NCBI RefSeq assembly: GCF_001618865.1
Contig: NZ_CP015136.1
Location: 4,685,001-4,749,000, forward strand
Direction: 5' to 3'
Source: Luteitalea pratensis
Lineage (GTDB): Bacteria > Acidobacteriota > Vicinamibacteria > Vicinamibacterales > Vicinamibacteraceae
Length of the DNA: 64,000 nt
The translations under genes and the position numbers were made by a program. Positions 37,345 through 46,592 of this stretch are shown here, piece after piece. Below the pieces are notes generated by a model that made no database searches, was not told the DNA's origin, and was given only the letters and a program-made list of their open reading frames with translations. How positions within the stretch are numbered: the first letter of the stretch is position 1; each line of letters begins with the position of its first letter.

Positions 37345-38703
37345 TCAGGGTTCGCCCGGGACGCGGCCCTGGTCGCCGTTGGCCGTCATCCAGGCATCCA
37401 GTTCGGCGCGCAGCGTCCGCAGCTGCCCGGCATGACGCGGGTCGCTGGCGAGGTTCTGCAGTTCCTCGGGATCGGCCCGCAGGTCGTACAGTTCCTCGGC
37501 CGGACGCTGGTGATACCGCGCGACAACTGCGGCGGCGGCCGGGTCGGTCGCCGCCTTGTCGCGCCAGCTCGCGAAGTAGCCCGCGCCGTCCACCGGCTTG
37601 CCGCGATCGATGTGCGTCGTGAAGGTTCGACTCGGTTGCAGGTTGCGGATGTACTTCCAGTCAGTGGTCCGGACACTCCGCATCGGGTACACGTTCATCG
37701 GCGGGTCGCTGGTGTGCGTCGTGAAGATGCGATCGCGATGCGTGGTGGTCCTCCCGAGCAGCACGCCCGCGAACGAACGGCCATCGAGACGCGGTGGCGC
37801 CTGTCCCCCGCCGACCTCGATCAGGGTCGGCAACAGGTCGACCCAACTCACCATCGCGTCCGAACGCGCCGCGGCGGCGACCTTGCCCGGCCATACGGCG
37901 ATCATCGGCGTGCGGATGCCGGCGTCGTACAGCGTCCACTTGGCGAACGGCCACTGCGCGCCGTGGTCGGCCGAAAACAGAAAGAACGTGTCCGGTCCGA
38001 GAACCGCTCGCGCGGCGTCGTAGACCTCGCCCAGTTCGGTGTCCATGCGGCTGACCGCGGCGTAATACTTCGCACGCATCTCGCGCGTCTGCCGCGTGTC
38101 GACGTGCGACTTGGGCAACCGGAGCGACGTCACGACATCGCCGCCATCGGCTTCGGGCCATGGCACGTGCGGCCAGTTGGTGCCGAACAGGATGCACAGC
38201 GGCTTGCCCGGCTTGCGCTGGCGCAGCCAGGCGATGCCCCTGGCAATGGCGACGTCGTCATGGAACGTGTCGTGCGCGAAGTAATCGAATCCGTAATCGG
38301 CGGCGTACTTGTAATGAGCAACCTTGCCGAAGGCGACCACCTCGTAGCCAAGCGCCTGGAGGTACGCCGGCAGCGTCTGGAGATCCGGCCGCGGCTTCGA
38401 GTGATTCGCCTCGGCGCCGTTGCGCGCCGGCATGAGGCCAGTCAGCAGGGCGGCGCGGCTGGGCGCGCAACTCGGTGACGCCACGAAGGCTCGATCGAAC
38501 GTGAGGCCTGCCTTCGCCAGGCGATCCATCGACGGCGTCTTGACGTCTCTCGAACCGTACACGGTCGAGTCGAGGACGCCGTGATCGTCGGAGATGAAGA
38601 CGACGATGTCGGGGGGGCGCGTCTGGGCCGCCGCCGACACGGCGAGCGCGAGGCTCAGTATCCACGCCGCGACGAACACGAGCCTGCTCGATCTCACCCT
38701 CAT
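37345..38703 (-). CDS. Secreted sulfatase (type I), second gene of a pair
   Basis: 452 residues from ATG 38703, with a signal peptide ending near 'VSAAAQ'. Sulfatase motifs are 'PDIVVFISDDHG' (metal), 'SCAPSRAALLTG' (C-x-P-S-R, the formylglycine site with Cys), 'FSADHG' and 'KWTLYDAGIRTPMI'. Type I sulfatases need a formylglycine-generating enzyme or anaerobic maturase and cleave sulfate esters from glycans. Substrate unknown. Its start overlaps the stop of the upstream sulfatase gene by 4 bases, so the two are translationally coupled. Confidence 0.9.
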   Translation of the reverse strand: MRVRSSRLVFVAAWILSLALAVSAAAQTRPPDIVVFISDDHGVLDSTVYGSRDVKTPSMDRLAKAGLTFDRAFVASPSCAPSRAALLTGLMPARNGAEANHSKPRPDLQTLPAYLQALGYEVVAFGKVAHYKYAADYGFDYFAHDTFHDDVAIARGIAWLRQRKPGKPLCILFGTNWPHVPWPEADGGDVVTSLRLPKSHVDTRQTREMRAKYYAAVSRMDTELGEVYDAARAVLGPDTFFLFSADHGAQWPFAKWTLYDAGIRTPMIAVWPGKVAAAARSDAMVSWVDLLPTLIEVGGGQAPPRLDGRSFAGVLLGRTTTHRDRIFTTHTSDPPMNVYPMRSVRTTDWKYIRNLQPSRTFTTHIDRGKPVDGAGYFASWRDKAATDPAAAAVVARYHQRPAEELYDLRADPEELQNLASDPRHAGQLRTLRAELDAWMTANGDQGRVPGEP

Positions 38704-40040
38704 CTGCCCCCCGGCCAACTCGCCCGCCATGCCATCACCAGGTCTGTCAGCGCCGTCACGACGTCCGGCTTGTCCGCGGCACGGTTGCTCGACTCCTTCG
38801 GGTCGGTGGCCAGATCGTAGAGCTCGGCGCGCGACCCATCCGGATTGATCAGCAGCTTCCAGTCGCCGCGCCGCACCGCCAGGCTCGGGCTGCGATCGGG
38901 CCCGAACTTGAAGAACTCGTCGTTGCGCCCGTACTCCCAGAAAAGCGGACCATGCGACGGCAGCGGGCGACCGCGCCAGGCCTGCAGGACGTTGCGGCCG
39001 TCGAGCCGCGCGTCACGCGGCAGCGCCGCACCGGCGACGGCACTCAACGTGGGGAACAGATCCTGGGCGATGAGCACCGACCGCGAGTCGACCCGTCCGG
39101 CCGGCACGTGGCCGGGCCAGCGGACGATGAACGGCATGCGAATGCCGCCTTCGTACAAGGCCAGCTTGTGCCCGCGATAGGGTGCCGACCGCTGCCCGTC
39201 GAACGTCGGCAGGGCGCCGTTGTCACTGGCGAAGATGACGAGCGTGTCGTTCTCCAGCCCGCGCGCCTTCAGACCGTCGAGCAGGCGGCCGATCTGCCGG
39301 TCCATCTCGGCCAGCACCGGCTTCAGGTTGGCGGGCGTCTCCTTCCGATCGGACGACGCGTCGGGCACCCACGGGGTGTGTGGATCGTCGAGCCACAGGT
39401 TGACAAAGGCGGGCGTGCCCTGGTGCCGGTCCAGGAAGTCGAGCGTGCGATCGACGAAGAAGGCCGACCGCTCCCACCGCTTGACGGCATCCTGGTCGGC
39501 CCAGATCCAGTTGGTGGAGGTGATGTCGGGATGCGGCTCAGGGCTCTCGTAGGTCCCGACGCCTTCGTCGTACCCGTAGGCGGCGAACTTCGGCGGTGCG
39601 GTCACGTCGCGGCCGCCGCCGAGGTGCCACTTGCCGATATGCGCCGTGGCGTACCCCGCCGCCTTCAAGGCTCGCGGCAGCGACGGCGCGCGGGGGTCGA
39701 GGGAGTCGGCCATCTCGGCGCCGGCGTTCCCCTGCCTCGTCTGCAGGAAGCTGGTGATGCGCCAGCGCGCCGGGTGCTGTCCGGTAATCAGAGCGGCGCG
39801 CGACGGTGAGCAGATCGGCGACGCCGAATAGTACTGCGTGAACCGCGTCCCTTCGGCTGCCAACGCGTCGAGCCGAGGCGTCGGCACGAGAGTGCCGCCG
39901 TACACCCCGACATCGCCAGGCCCGAGGTCGTCGGCGAGGATGACGATGATGTTCGGTTTGGTCGCACCGCCAGGACTCGCGACCGCCATGAGCACGGTCG
40001 CGGCGCAGACCGCCGTCGCCCACAATTGCTGCTTCAGCAT
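38700..40040 (-). CDS. Secreted sulfatase (type I), first gene of a pair
   Basis: 446 residues from ATG 40040, with a signal peptide. Motifs: 'NIIVILADDLGPGDVG', 'ICSPSRAALITGQHPAR' (formylglycine Cys), 'AHIGKWHLGG' and 'VIFASDNG'. Related to arylsulfatase-type enzymes. The operon with the gene at 37345 suggests joint action on a sulfated polysaccharide or mucin-like glycan. No formylglycine-generating enzyme gene is in the window. Confidence 0.9.
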   Translation of the reverse strand: MLKQQLWATAVCAATVLMAVASPGGATKPNIIVILADDLGPGDVGVYGGTLVPTPRLDALAAEGTRFTQYYSASPICSPSRAALITGQHPARWRITSFLQTRQGNAGAEMADSLDPRAPSLPRALKAAGYATAHIGKWHLGGGRDVTAPPKFAAYGYDEGVGTYESPEPHPDITSTNWIWADQDAVKRWERSAFFVDRTLDFLDRHQGTPAFVNLWLDDPHTPWVPDASSDRKETPANLKPVLAEMDRQIGRLLDGLKARGLENDTLVIFASDNGALPTFDGQRSAPYRGHKLALYEGGIRMPFIVRWPGHVPAGRVDSRSVLIAQDLFPTLSAVAGAALPRDARLDGRNVLQAWRGRPLPSHGPLFWEYGRNDEFFKFGPDRSPSLAVRRGDWKLLINPDGSRAELYDLATDPKESSNRAADKPDVVTALTDLVMAWRASWPGGR

Positions 40041-40526
40041 CCGGCAATTCCCGGTCTCACCGGCACGCGACCCACCGTCACCGCCTTTCGTGTCGGCAGC
40101 CATTGTCGCTGAAACCGCGCTACGGCGCGCGAGCGAGTGCCGTCACACGAAACGCGGACCGACCCGATCGGTCCGCGCTCCCACCCGGGGCTGCCTGCAC
40201 GGACATTCAGTACTTTCCTACGCGAGTTCTTGTCATCCATGCGTGAGAACACGGAGCGTGGCATGTGACGGAACTGCCGGGCAGCGTTCTGCCATCATTG
40301 TGCGAACGCCACGAGTCCGGCGGCCGTGGCACGTGAGCGGGACGAGCCCCTGACGCGGCGTTGGTGCACGGCTCACTCTGGAGTCGTAGTTCTCTCAACC
40401 CAAGGCCTCGTCACCGACTGATTGCTGACGAGTCGGGCCCGCCAAGCGCGGCCTTGAACGCGCTGGCGAGATCGAAGTCACGTGCCCAGTGCTCCGGCTG
40501 CTTCAAGACCGGATCGTAGGGTACGG
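40041..40526. other. Region without a gene; repeats
   Basis: No ORF recognised. Carries the repeat segments at 40198-40245 and 40353-40400 described in findings. Confidence 0.4.
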
Positions 40527-40651
40527 CTCCCGGCGTTCGATGGTGACTGGCGGTCCTCGACGTGGGCGTCAAGGAGAACTGGCGCGGGACCGTGCTGAAG
40601 GACGTCGCGGTGACTGCCTCACCCGTGGAGGTCAGGCTGCCCGTGGAGTGA
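40527..40651 (+). pseudogene. Unidentified C-terminal fragment
   Basis: A frame ending in TGA at 40649 reads 'VLDVGVKENWRGTVLKDVAV', then 'TASPVEVRLPVE', like the end of a secreted, beta-rich protein (for example a glycoside hydrolase). Nothing upstream continues it. Low confidence. Confidence 0.25.
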
Positions 40652-41500
40652 TGGCGTGAGGTGATGGGTCGGGCGCTGCACCCACCACATCCGAGTCACC
40701 AGCACGAGACCACACCCCGCCAAGGCATACATGACCTCGAGCGCATACCAGGCCGAGCGCGTGGCGCCCGTATGCGAGCCGAGCGCAGCGACGTCTTCCC
40801 AGAAGAACATCGGCGCGTTCACTGTCGCGTGAGCGAGCACCACAAGAAAGAGGCGTTGACCGGTATGGACCCAAGTCCAGGTGAATAGAAACGACAACCC
40901 AAGAACCGCGAACAGGAAGAGCGCGGTGGTCCTGGGGGGCGACAGGAGAAGGGGTCCATGCCACAGCCCCCACGCAGCGGCCGTCAGGAGGGTGGCCCGA
41001 AGCCGAGTGAATCGTTCCAATAGCCGGGGCAGAAGCCAGCCCCGCCAACCGAGTTCTTCGCCGATCGAGACGATCAGGATCTGCAGGACGCAGTGGGTGA
41101 GAAGCAGGAGCCCGGCGGAACGGATCGCGCCCACGAGTTCACCGAAGGAAACTCCCGCGCGCGCCAGCGCGAGACCGGAGCTGACGGCTCCCGCCAAGAC
41201 GATCCACACGGCCCACGGCAAATCGCGGCGGCGAGGAACGAGACGGCGCACAAGATCCGTCGCCCCCGGACGGCCCTGAGCGAGAAGGGAAAGAAGGATC
41301 GCGGCTAAGCCAGGGCCATACACCACGAGGACGCGTGAGGCGTACGTCCGCAGCACGCGCGGCTGCGGCGGCGCCCAGGCGGTATAGGTGATGAGCGCCG
41401 GGAAGCCGATCAGGTACGAGATCCCGAAGGTGAGCAGAAGGAAGCCCGCGATCGGGTGTTCGCCAAACCAGCGGGTCAAGAATCGGAAGGATACGAGCAT
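40619..41500 (-). CDS. CPBP-family intramembrane metalloprotease
   Basis: About 293 residues with six to eight membrane segments. The family motifs are 'IGEELGWRGWLLPRLLER' (EExxxR), 'WGLWHGPLLL' and 'LAHATVNAPMFFWED' (HxxxN). These residues form the metal-binding site of CAAX/Abi-type proteases, which cleave prenylated or signal-type substrates or affect bacteriocin immunity. ATG 41500 is preferred, because the frame above it is low-complexity. The substrate is unknown. Confidence 0.85.
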   Translation of the reverse strand: MLVSFRFLTRWFGEHPIAGFLLLTFGISYLIGFPALITYTAWAPPQPRVLRTYASRVLVVYGPGLAAILLSLLAQGRPGATDLVRRLVPRRRDLPWAVWIVLAGAVSSGLALARAGVSFGELVGAIRSAGLLLLTHCVLQILIVSIGEELGWRGWLLPRLLERFTRLRATLLTAAAWGLWHGPLLLSPPRTTALFLFAVLGLSFLFTWTWVHTGQRLFLVVLAHATVNAPMFFWEDVAALGSHTGATRSAWYALEVMYALAGCGLVLVTRMWWVQRPTHHLTPSLHGQPDLHG

Positions 41501-41649
41501 GCGAAGCACATTCTGTCTCGCCCGACGGATTCCATCGTTCGCTATTGACCCCTGTCGTTGACCACCCCGTTGAGCCATCCCACGATCGCGGCGGTGAGCT
41601 GCTGGTTCACTCTCGTCCCCGCTGGAAGGCGACGAACTCGCGCCAGGCG

Positions 41650-42380
41650 CTATCCCAGTTGTCCGAGACAGAACAGGGCGGCGACGAACAGGCCCGCAAC
41701 AAGGTACCAGCGGAGGAATGCTCCGGCGCACGGGGTCGGGGGTTCACGCAACACGCTGATGCCGAGGGGTACGAGCGCGACCGCCAGGCCCGCGGTTGAG
41801 AGCACGGACATCGGCGAAGTGCCCTTGAGAACGCCAATCATCAGCGCCGCCATCAGGCCCAGGGCGATCGAGCGAACGAGGCCAAGCGTGCCGGCGACGT
41901 AGGCGCCAATCGCGAGCACGATCCAGCCGAAGACGATAGTGGCCGTGAGGCCGGTCACGACATGGAAGGCGCCGTAGGAGCCGGCGACTGTGCCGGCGGC
42001 ACCCGACACATCCTGCCTTCGCACCAGCTGGAAGGCCAGGTGGTCGACGCCGGCGTGGAACGTTCTCGCGAACAGCCCGAACATCACGAGACTCCCGCCC
42101 CACAGCGCCCAGCGTGGTCTAGTGGCGCCAATGCGTGTCGCGAGTGTGACGATCGCTGGCCAGAGCGCGATGTTCCCGACGAGAAAGCACCCGTACGACG
42201 CGGCGATCAACGTGGGATGTGCCCGATAGGCGGCAAGCTGTTGCGGAAAGAAGAAATGGAACTGGACGCGCAGCAGGACGCCGCAAGCAGCAGAAGCGGC
42301 GCCACGACGAGCGATGTTCCCCCAACCCAGCGTCCCGGGAACCAGAAGTCGTCACTCTTCACGTGCCTCTTTCGGGCCAT
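41650..42380 (-). pseudogene. Polytopic membrane protein of unknown family, one frameshift
   Basis: From ATG 42380 the first frame gives 'FWFPGRWVGGTSLVVAPLLL' as a first helix. Near 42295 a missing G in a GGCG run shifts the frame to 'FHFFFPQQLAAYRAHPTL', then continues with 'SYGCFLVGNIALWPAIVTLA' and five more helices to the stop at 41650. About 240 residues, six or seven helices. No family assigned. The single-base break may be a sequencing error. Confidence 0.55.
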
Positions 42381-42488
42381 CAATGGGTCTATCGATAGGT
42401 CGCCGGCGGTGGCTGAACCTGCGTCGGAATCGCACTGCGCCGCGGCGATGTTCCGGTGCCATGCTGGCTAGCCGAAGGCTTGGCAGTG

Positions 42489-42740
42489 TCAGGCCTCGAC
42501 GCGTCCCTTGCCCTCGACGATTGTGACGTAACGATCGAACGGGAGGTCCGTGAGCGCTCCACGCGTCCGCTTGGCGGCGGCCACGTGATTTCGAGCCAGT
42601 CGACCTTCGCCGCTGAGCCGCGCCGAGACGTCGCGCATGTCGTGCGAGCCTTCGCCGCGTTGGCGGCCACGTCAAGGGCCTGCGCGAGGGCGAATACGAA
42701 CCCTATCTTCACCATCGATCGAAGTTCGGCAAGGTCGCCC
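42489..42740 (-). pseudogene. CRTAC1/ASPIC-UnbV domain fragment
   Basis: Minus-strand frames give 'KVDWLEITWPPPSGRVE' and, after a one-base shift, 'TDLPFDRYVTIVEGKGRVEA' with a stop at 42489. These are the typical end of the ASPIC/UnbV domain found after VCBS/FG-GAP repeats in secreted Acidobacteria and Verrucomicrobia proteins. The upstream part is not recognisable. Remnant. Confidence 0.65.
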
Positions 42741-42761
42741 GTGTTGAAAACACGCACGGCT

Positions 42762-43223
42762 CTACGCGCTGCCGCCCTGCATGCGGTCACACTCGGCCTT
42801 GTATGCTTCAAGCAGCGTCGTCAGGCTGGTCTGAAAGGCGCTCTGCACCGCGTACACGTCGGCGACTTTGCCGCCCAGGTCTGTCTGCTTCAACTCGTCC
42901 TCCACGGTCATCTGGATCGCTGCGAGTCGCTCGAGATGCGCCCGTGAATGGAACTCGAGATCCTTCAACTGGGCGAGCACGACCAATGACCCCTCGAGCG
43001 CGGCGCGGCGGGCCGCCGGCGCCTGAGCCGCGGGGTCGGCGCTGGTGTCTTGCGTTTCCCCGACCGTGGCCGACGCGCTGGCTGGATCCGTCTTCGGGGT
43101 CGCCACCGCGCTCTTCTTCCCTGGCTGACCGTGTCGTGCGTCGTGGCCATCGACGTCTGCGACCTGGTGCTTCTTCTCTTGGCTGACCTTCTTGGCGTGC
43201 GCGACGTTACGTGGATCGGACAT
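42762..43223 (-). CDS. Hypothetical protein with C-terminal helical region (153 aa)
   Basis: Start ATG 43223 follows AAGGGGAGTCTC. The N-terminal half is polar and low-complexity ('VAHAKKVSQEKKHQVADV', then Ala/Pro/Thr-rich). The C-terminal half is a long amphipathic helix: 'EGSLVVLAQLKDLEFHSRAH', 'LERLAAIQMTVEDELKQTDL' and 'YAVQSAFQTSLTTLLEAYKA'. No family recognised. The pattern suggests a small structural or regulatory protein. Confidence 0.6.
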   Translation of the reverse strand: MSDPRNVAHAKKVSQEKKHQVADVDGHDARHGQPGKKSAVATPKTDPASASATVGETQDTSADPAAQAPAARRAALEGSLVVLAQLKDLEFHSRAHLERLAAIQMTVEDELKQTDLGGKVADVYAVQSAFQTSLTTLLEAYKAECDRMQGGSA

Positions 43224-43542
43224 GAGACTCCCCTTGTGGGCGTGCTGCAAGACGTGCGGCCTGACTGGTGACCACACCACTGTGACAGACATCGCGCTGC
43301 TGGTGCGCTGGCACATCGCTGACGCTGCATGCCGGACGAGATCGTCTGTGGCGTGAAGGAACTGGGCAGCGGCCCTCATCCGAGAAGGAACACGCGGCTG
43401 GCTCGGCGCGTTGTGGCGTCCAGGGGAACGCTCCAGTTATCTGACGACACCGTTGGGACGCCAACTCCAACACGTTGACTCCGGGCCCCTTCACGCTGGA
43501 CCTGAGCGGTGTTCGAATGAGACGAGCGTATGCCGCGAGCGC

Positions 43543-43872
43543 TCAGGAGAGCCGCTTCATCCGCCGCTGCACCGCCTTGGCCTCGTTCAGCGCCGTCTGC
43601 AGATCGTAGTCCGCTTGCAGATGCAGCCAGAAGCGAGCGGGCATCTTGAATCGCCGATCGAGACGAATGGCGGTGTCAGCGGTGACCGACCCCTTGCCCA
43701 GGATCAGTTCGTTGAGCCGGTTCCTGCTGATGCCCAACTCGTCGGCGACGACGCTCTGCTGCAGGCCGATCGCGACGCCCAGCGGCAGGATCGTGCGGTT
43801 CTGTTCGGTCTGGCAGATCGACACTGGAGCCGACGTGCCCCGATTCATTACCATGTACCCGAGGTAGGACAT
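43543..43872 (-). CDS. HigA/VapI-type helix-turn-helix antitoxin-like protein
   Basis: About 109 residues. The HTH segment 'VVADELGISRNRLNELILGK' and the following 'GSVTADTAIRLDRRFKMP', 'RFWLHLQADYDLQTA' are the standard HigA pattern. The N-terminal start signal 'HPGEVLREE' of HigA is altered. The start may be ATG 43872, 43854 or 43848; none has a clear ribosome binding site. It diverges from the DUF4926 gene, overlapping by up to 2 bases. No HigB toxin is next to it, so this may be an orphan. Confidence 0.7.
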   Translation of the reverse strand: MSYLGYMVMNRGTSAPVSICQTEQNRTILPLGVAIGLQQSVVADELGISRNRLNELILGKGSVTADTAIRLDRRFKMPARFWLHLQADYDLQTALNEAKAVQRRMKRLS

Positions 43873-44113
43873 GCCCTTCGACATGTACGACGACGTGATT
43901 CTGACCCGCGACGTTCCCGAGCACGGCGTACGCGCCGGCGACGTCGGTACGGTCGTCGAGCGCCACATTGTCCCAGGCGTCAGCGAAGAGGGCTTCTCCG
44001 TCGAGTTCTTCGACATGACGGGCAATACCGTCGCCGTCGTGACCTGGCCGGCAAGCGGGCTTCGCCAGCCGACTCCGGCCGATCGACCGGCTGTCCGGGC
44101 GCTCTCCACCTGA
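43871..44113 (+). CDS. DUF4926 protein
   Basis: The 80-residue product carries the DUF4926 pattern: 'VILTRDVPEHGVRAGDVGTV', 'VEFFDMTGNTVAVVTWPASG'. ATG 43871 follows GAGGTAGGAC. DUF4926 proteins are small, SH3-like, and often next to putative toxin (DUF6883) genes. Here the partner is instead a divergent HigA-like gene. Function unknown. Confidence 0.75.
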   Translation: MPFDMYDDVILTRDVPEHGVRAGDVGTVVERHIVPGVSEEGFSVEFFDMTGNTVAVVTWPASGLRQPTPADRPAVRALST

Positions 44114-44441
44114 GCCTCTGATCCATCAGGCAGCGCAACGCAGACCATCCACTGCGCGCAGCCAGCCCGCCATCTGGTTCCAACTGGCGACCATTGGGGA
44201 CGCCACTACTAACGCATAGGCCCGGCCGGGATAGGGTTCCATGCGGGGGGTAGACACTGTGGCCGAGCCTACACCTTTTGCCCGCTCCCCGCGGGCCCCT
44301 AGCTGCCCCCACAGACACGTCGAGCCGGAGCGCCCACCCTATGGGTCCACACCGGCTCGGATTGCGCTGTATGGCACCCTACCGGCAGGCCGGGCGCGTC
44401 GAGAGCGCGAGCCCCGCTTGCAAGCACGTCTCCGTCGTCGT
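44114..44441. other. Region without a recognised gene
   Basis: No ORF. CCATTGGGGACGCCACT at 44191 resembles stretches at 52311 and 53031. Confidence 0.4.
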
Positions 44442-44975
44442 CTACTTCTTCGTCGCCGTTCCTTCGAACGTCGGGGCCCACTCCTTACCGTCGGTCGACA
44501 TCTCGCACTTGACCATCAACGTCGAGCCCCCGGTCCCGAACTCCAACTTGCATCGATCGCGCCAGACCGTCGCGCCCATCGTCGACGTCCCCGTCGCGGT
44601 CCAGGTGTTGCCCTCGACGGCCATCGTCCCCGAGCCCATCATCCCGATGCTGTCGAACGAGTTGAACGTGTAGACCTTCTTCGCGGCATCGTACGCATAG
44701 ATTTCGATGCCCTTCACCTCGCCCATGGGCGACTTTCCCTCAAAGCTCCGCTGGATGAAAAAGTTGCCCGGCGTCCATTCGATACGATCCTCGCCGGTAA
44801 CCTTCCCACCAGGCCCCATCGGCCCTGGCTTCATCTGCCCGTCGAACGTCCAGTTGCCGACAAACGCGCCCAGTCGCTGATGCTCAGGGCCAGGCTTGGG
44901 CATCTCCTGCTTCTGCGCGCCCACGACAGCACTACACAGCGACATGACAGCCGCGATCACTGCAAGACGCCTCAT
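44442..44975 (-). CDS. DUF1579 family secreted protein
   Basis: 177 residues with a signal peptide ('VIAAVMSLCSAVVGAQKQ'), then the DUF1579 beta-barrel-like pattern: 'HQRLGAFVGNWTFDGQM', 'DRIEWTPGNFFIQRSFEG', 'EIYAYDAAKKVYTFNSFD' and 'MSTDGKEWAPTFEGTATK'. The fold resembles a lipocalin-type barrel and may bind a small hydrophobic ligand; the role is unknown. ATG 44975 follows AGGGAGCAAATC. Confidence 0.85.
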   Translation of the reverse strand: MRRLAVIAAVMSLCSAVVGAQKQEMPKPGPEHQRLGAFVGNWTFDGQMKPGPMGPGGKVTGEDRIEWTPGNFFIQRSFEGKSPMGEVKGIEIYAYDAAKKVYTFNSFDSIGMMGSGTMAVEGNTWTATGTSTMGATVWRDRCKLEFGTGGSTLMVKCEMSTDGKEWAPTFEGTATKK

Positions 44976-45014
44976 GATTTGCTCCCTTCATCTGGTGATC
45001 CGCCGGAAGGCCAA

Positions 45015-45347
45015 TTATGCGGCACCAGCGGCGCGGACTTCATGGGCATCGAGCATCACCGACAGCAGCCGCGCGTTCCGGCTGCCGGACGGCATCGCGC
45101 TGAACTCCGTCGCCGCCATCACGGCCACGGCATCGTTGCGCGCCACTTGCCACGCCCGATGGCTCTCAGACGCCTGCGTGTTGGCCTGCAGCCGCGCCGT
45201 CTCGCGCGCCAGCACCCGGCACACGGTCGCCTGCGAGATCTTGAGTTGCTTGGCGATGGCGCGTTGGTCGAGACCCAGGGACCGCAATCTCGCGCACGCC
45301 TCGGCCCGCTGGTTGGCCATGAAGACGCGCGCCTGAGTCACGGCCAT
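45015..45347 (-). CDS. Small helix-turn-helix protein of a phage-like cluster
   Basis: 110 residues with a strong HTH: 'LRSLGLDQRAIAKQLKISQA', 'TVCRVLARETARL'. This resembles MarR/resolvase-type HTH in small phage proteins. C-terminal part 'VARNDAVAVMAATEFSAM' is less ordered. Last in a minus-strand set of small genes (45015-46747) with overlapping starts and stops. Confidence 0.55.
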   Translation of the reverse strand: MAVTQARVFMANQRAEACARLRSLGLDQRAIAKQLKISQATVCRVLARETARLQANTQASESHRAWQVARNDAVAVMAATEFSAMPSGSRNARLLSVMLDAHEVRAAGAA

Positions 45348-45353
45348 GATGAT

Positions 45354-45716
45354 TCACACCTCGCACGCGCGCCGCTGTCCCGTGGTCATCGCCGTGGCTG
45401 GCGTACACCTTCCGTGACGAGCGGCGCGCGTCGAGATCCCGCCGCCATCGTGCTGCTGCGCGTCAGGCGGAGAGGTCGAGGTCTTCGATGACTGTGGGGC
45501 ACGCAGCGGGCGCGTGGCCACGATGCGCGAACGCCGCTCACTCCAACCGGCATAGCAAGCCAGCGTGCCGCCCTTGGCTCCCCAGATGTCGTCCGGCCCC
45601 AGCGTGAACGGGCACTGGCCCAGCCTGCGGAGGGCCTTCCTCCGCGCTTCGGCGTCTGCCAACGCCTTCTCGATGGCGTTCTGCTGCTGGTCGAGGCGGC
45701 GCTCGGTCGCGGTCAC
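45354..45716 (-). CDS. Small hypothetical phage-like protein
   Basis: From GTG 45716 it reads 'LDQQQNAIEKALADAEARRK', a coiled-coil helix, then 'CPFTLGPDDIWGAKGGTLAC' and a low-complexity tail. The end of the ORF is doubtful. Adjacent to the next gene with almost no gap. Function unknown. Confidence 0.4.
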   Translation of the reverse strand: MTATERRLDQQQNAIEKALADAEARRKALRRLGQCPFTLGPDDIWGAKGGTLACYAGWSERRSRIVATRPLRAPQSSKTSTSPPDAQQHDGGGISTRAARHGRCTPATAMTTGQRRACEV

Positions 45717-45952
45717 GCGGCGCTGCCTCCCTGCTGCTGGCGCTCGTGCAGCACGGCCGCGATCACCAGTCCGAGCATCGCTGGCTGACGGCACTGCAGC
45801 AACAAGACGGCCTTCTCCTCGCGGGTCATGCCCACGCGGATCACTTGCTTCAGCGCCATCGCGTCTTGTGAGGTGACGCGACCGTGTTCGAGGTCAGCGT
45901 GCGCCTGCGCCAGCGCGTCCTCGTAGCGGCTGCAGATGGCCTCGACAGTCAC
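45713..45952 (-). CDS. Small hypothetical phage-like protein
   Basis: From GTG 45952 the 79-residue product reads 'CSRYEDALAQAHADLEHGRV', 'TSQDAMALKQVIRVGMTREE' and 'VLLLQCRQPAMLGLVIAAVL', i.e. helical with one hydrophobic segment. Its GTG overlaps the stop of the upstream gene's true C-terminus (TGA at 45950). Unknown function. Confidence 0.45.
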   Translation of the reverse strand: MTVEAICSRYEDALAQAHADLEHGRVTSQDAMALKQVIRVGMTREEKAVLLLQCRQPAMLGLVIAAVLHERQQQGGSAA

Positions 45953-46592
45953 GCGATGCCCGCTCCCACGGCCTTTGCATAGGCGGTGTACAGCGACGGC
46001 GCTCGCAGGCCGCCACGATGGCTCCGCGTTCGCTGACACTCATCAAGTTGCCTGCGTCCGTGAAGCCCAGTTCGGTTCGCTCACGCCCCGACAACTTGTT
46101 GCCGTTGACGTCTTGTTCGCAGGCCGCCGTGAGTTGCTCGAACGCTGATCGACACGCGGCGAGTGCGGTCTTGTCGCCGTCGTCGAGGCCGCGCTTGATG
46201 ACGTCCTCGCTGGGGATGAGGCTGTGCATGGTCTTTGCCCTCTCGGCCCGCTCTTTGGCGAGGCCCTTCTGAATCTGCACCGCCTGCGCGAGTTGGTTCT
46301 GCATCCACGCGACCGTCTTGCCGACAGGGACGACGAACTCCAGCGAGGCACGGTCGCGCCCCTTGCACAACAACAGGTGGCGCTCGCAATCAAGTGGCAG
46401 CAGCGACGCCAGCTTCAGCACGTCTCGATCGCGGACCGTCGGCACGCGAAGCCCGAAGCCGACATAGACGGCGGGGTCGCCCTTGCTGACATTCACCGCG
46501 CCCGGCAGTGCTTCAGCCCACGACTCCACGCTGTACTTGTCATCGACCCACAGGTGGCGGCCTTCGTCCCGCCTGCGGCCCAGCCGCGCCAT
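45950..46592 (-). pseudogene. Phage-like hypothetical protein, frameshifted near its end
   Basis: About 210 residues: 'HLWVDDKYSVESWAEALPG', 'LPLDCERHLLLCKGRDRAS', 'AERAKTMHSLIPSEDVIKRG' and 'GFTDAGNLMSVSERGAI'. Near 46015 the frame that makes sense changes to 'LRAPSLYTAYAKAVGAGIA', which stops at 45950 and overlaps the next GTG. So there is probably one indel. Arrangement of short overlapping ORFs is typical of a phage module, but no hallmark capsid, portal or terminase gene is here. Confidence 0.5.

Noticed and set aside
43223-43265. Sigma-54-like site before the gene at 43223 (minus)
   Set aside because: GG and GC are 11, not 10, bases apart, which is not accepted by sigma-54.
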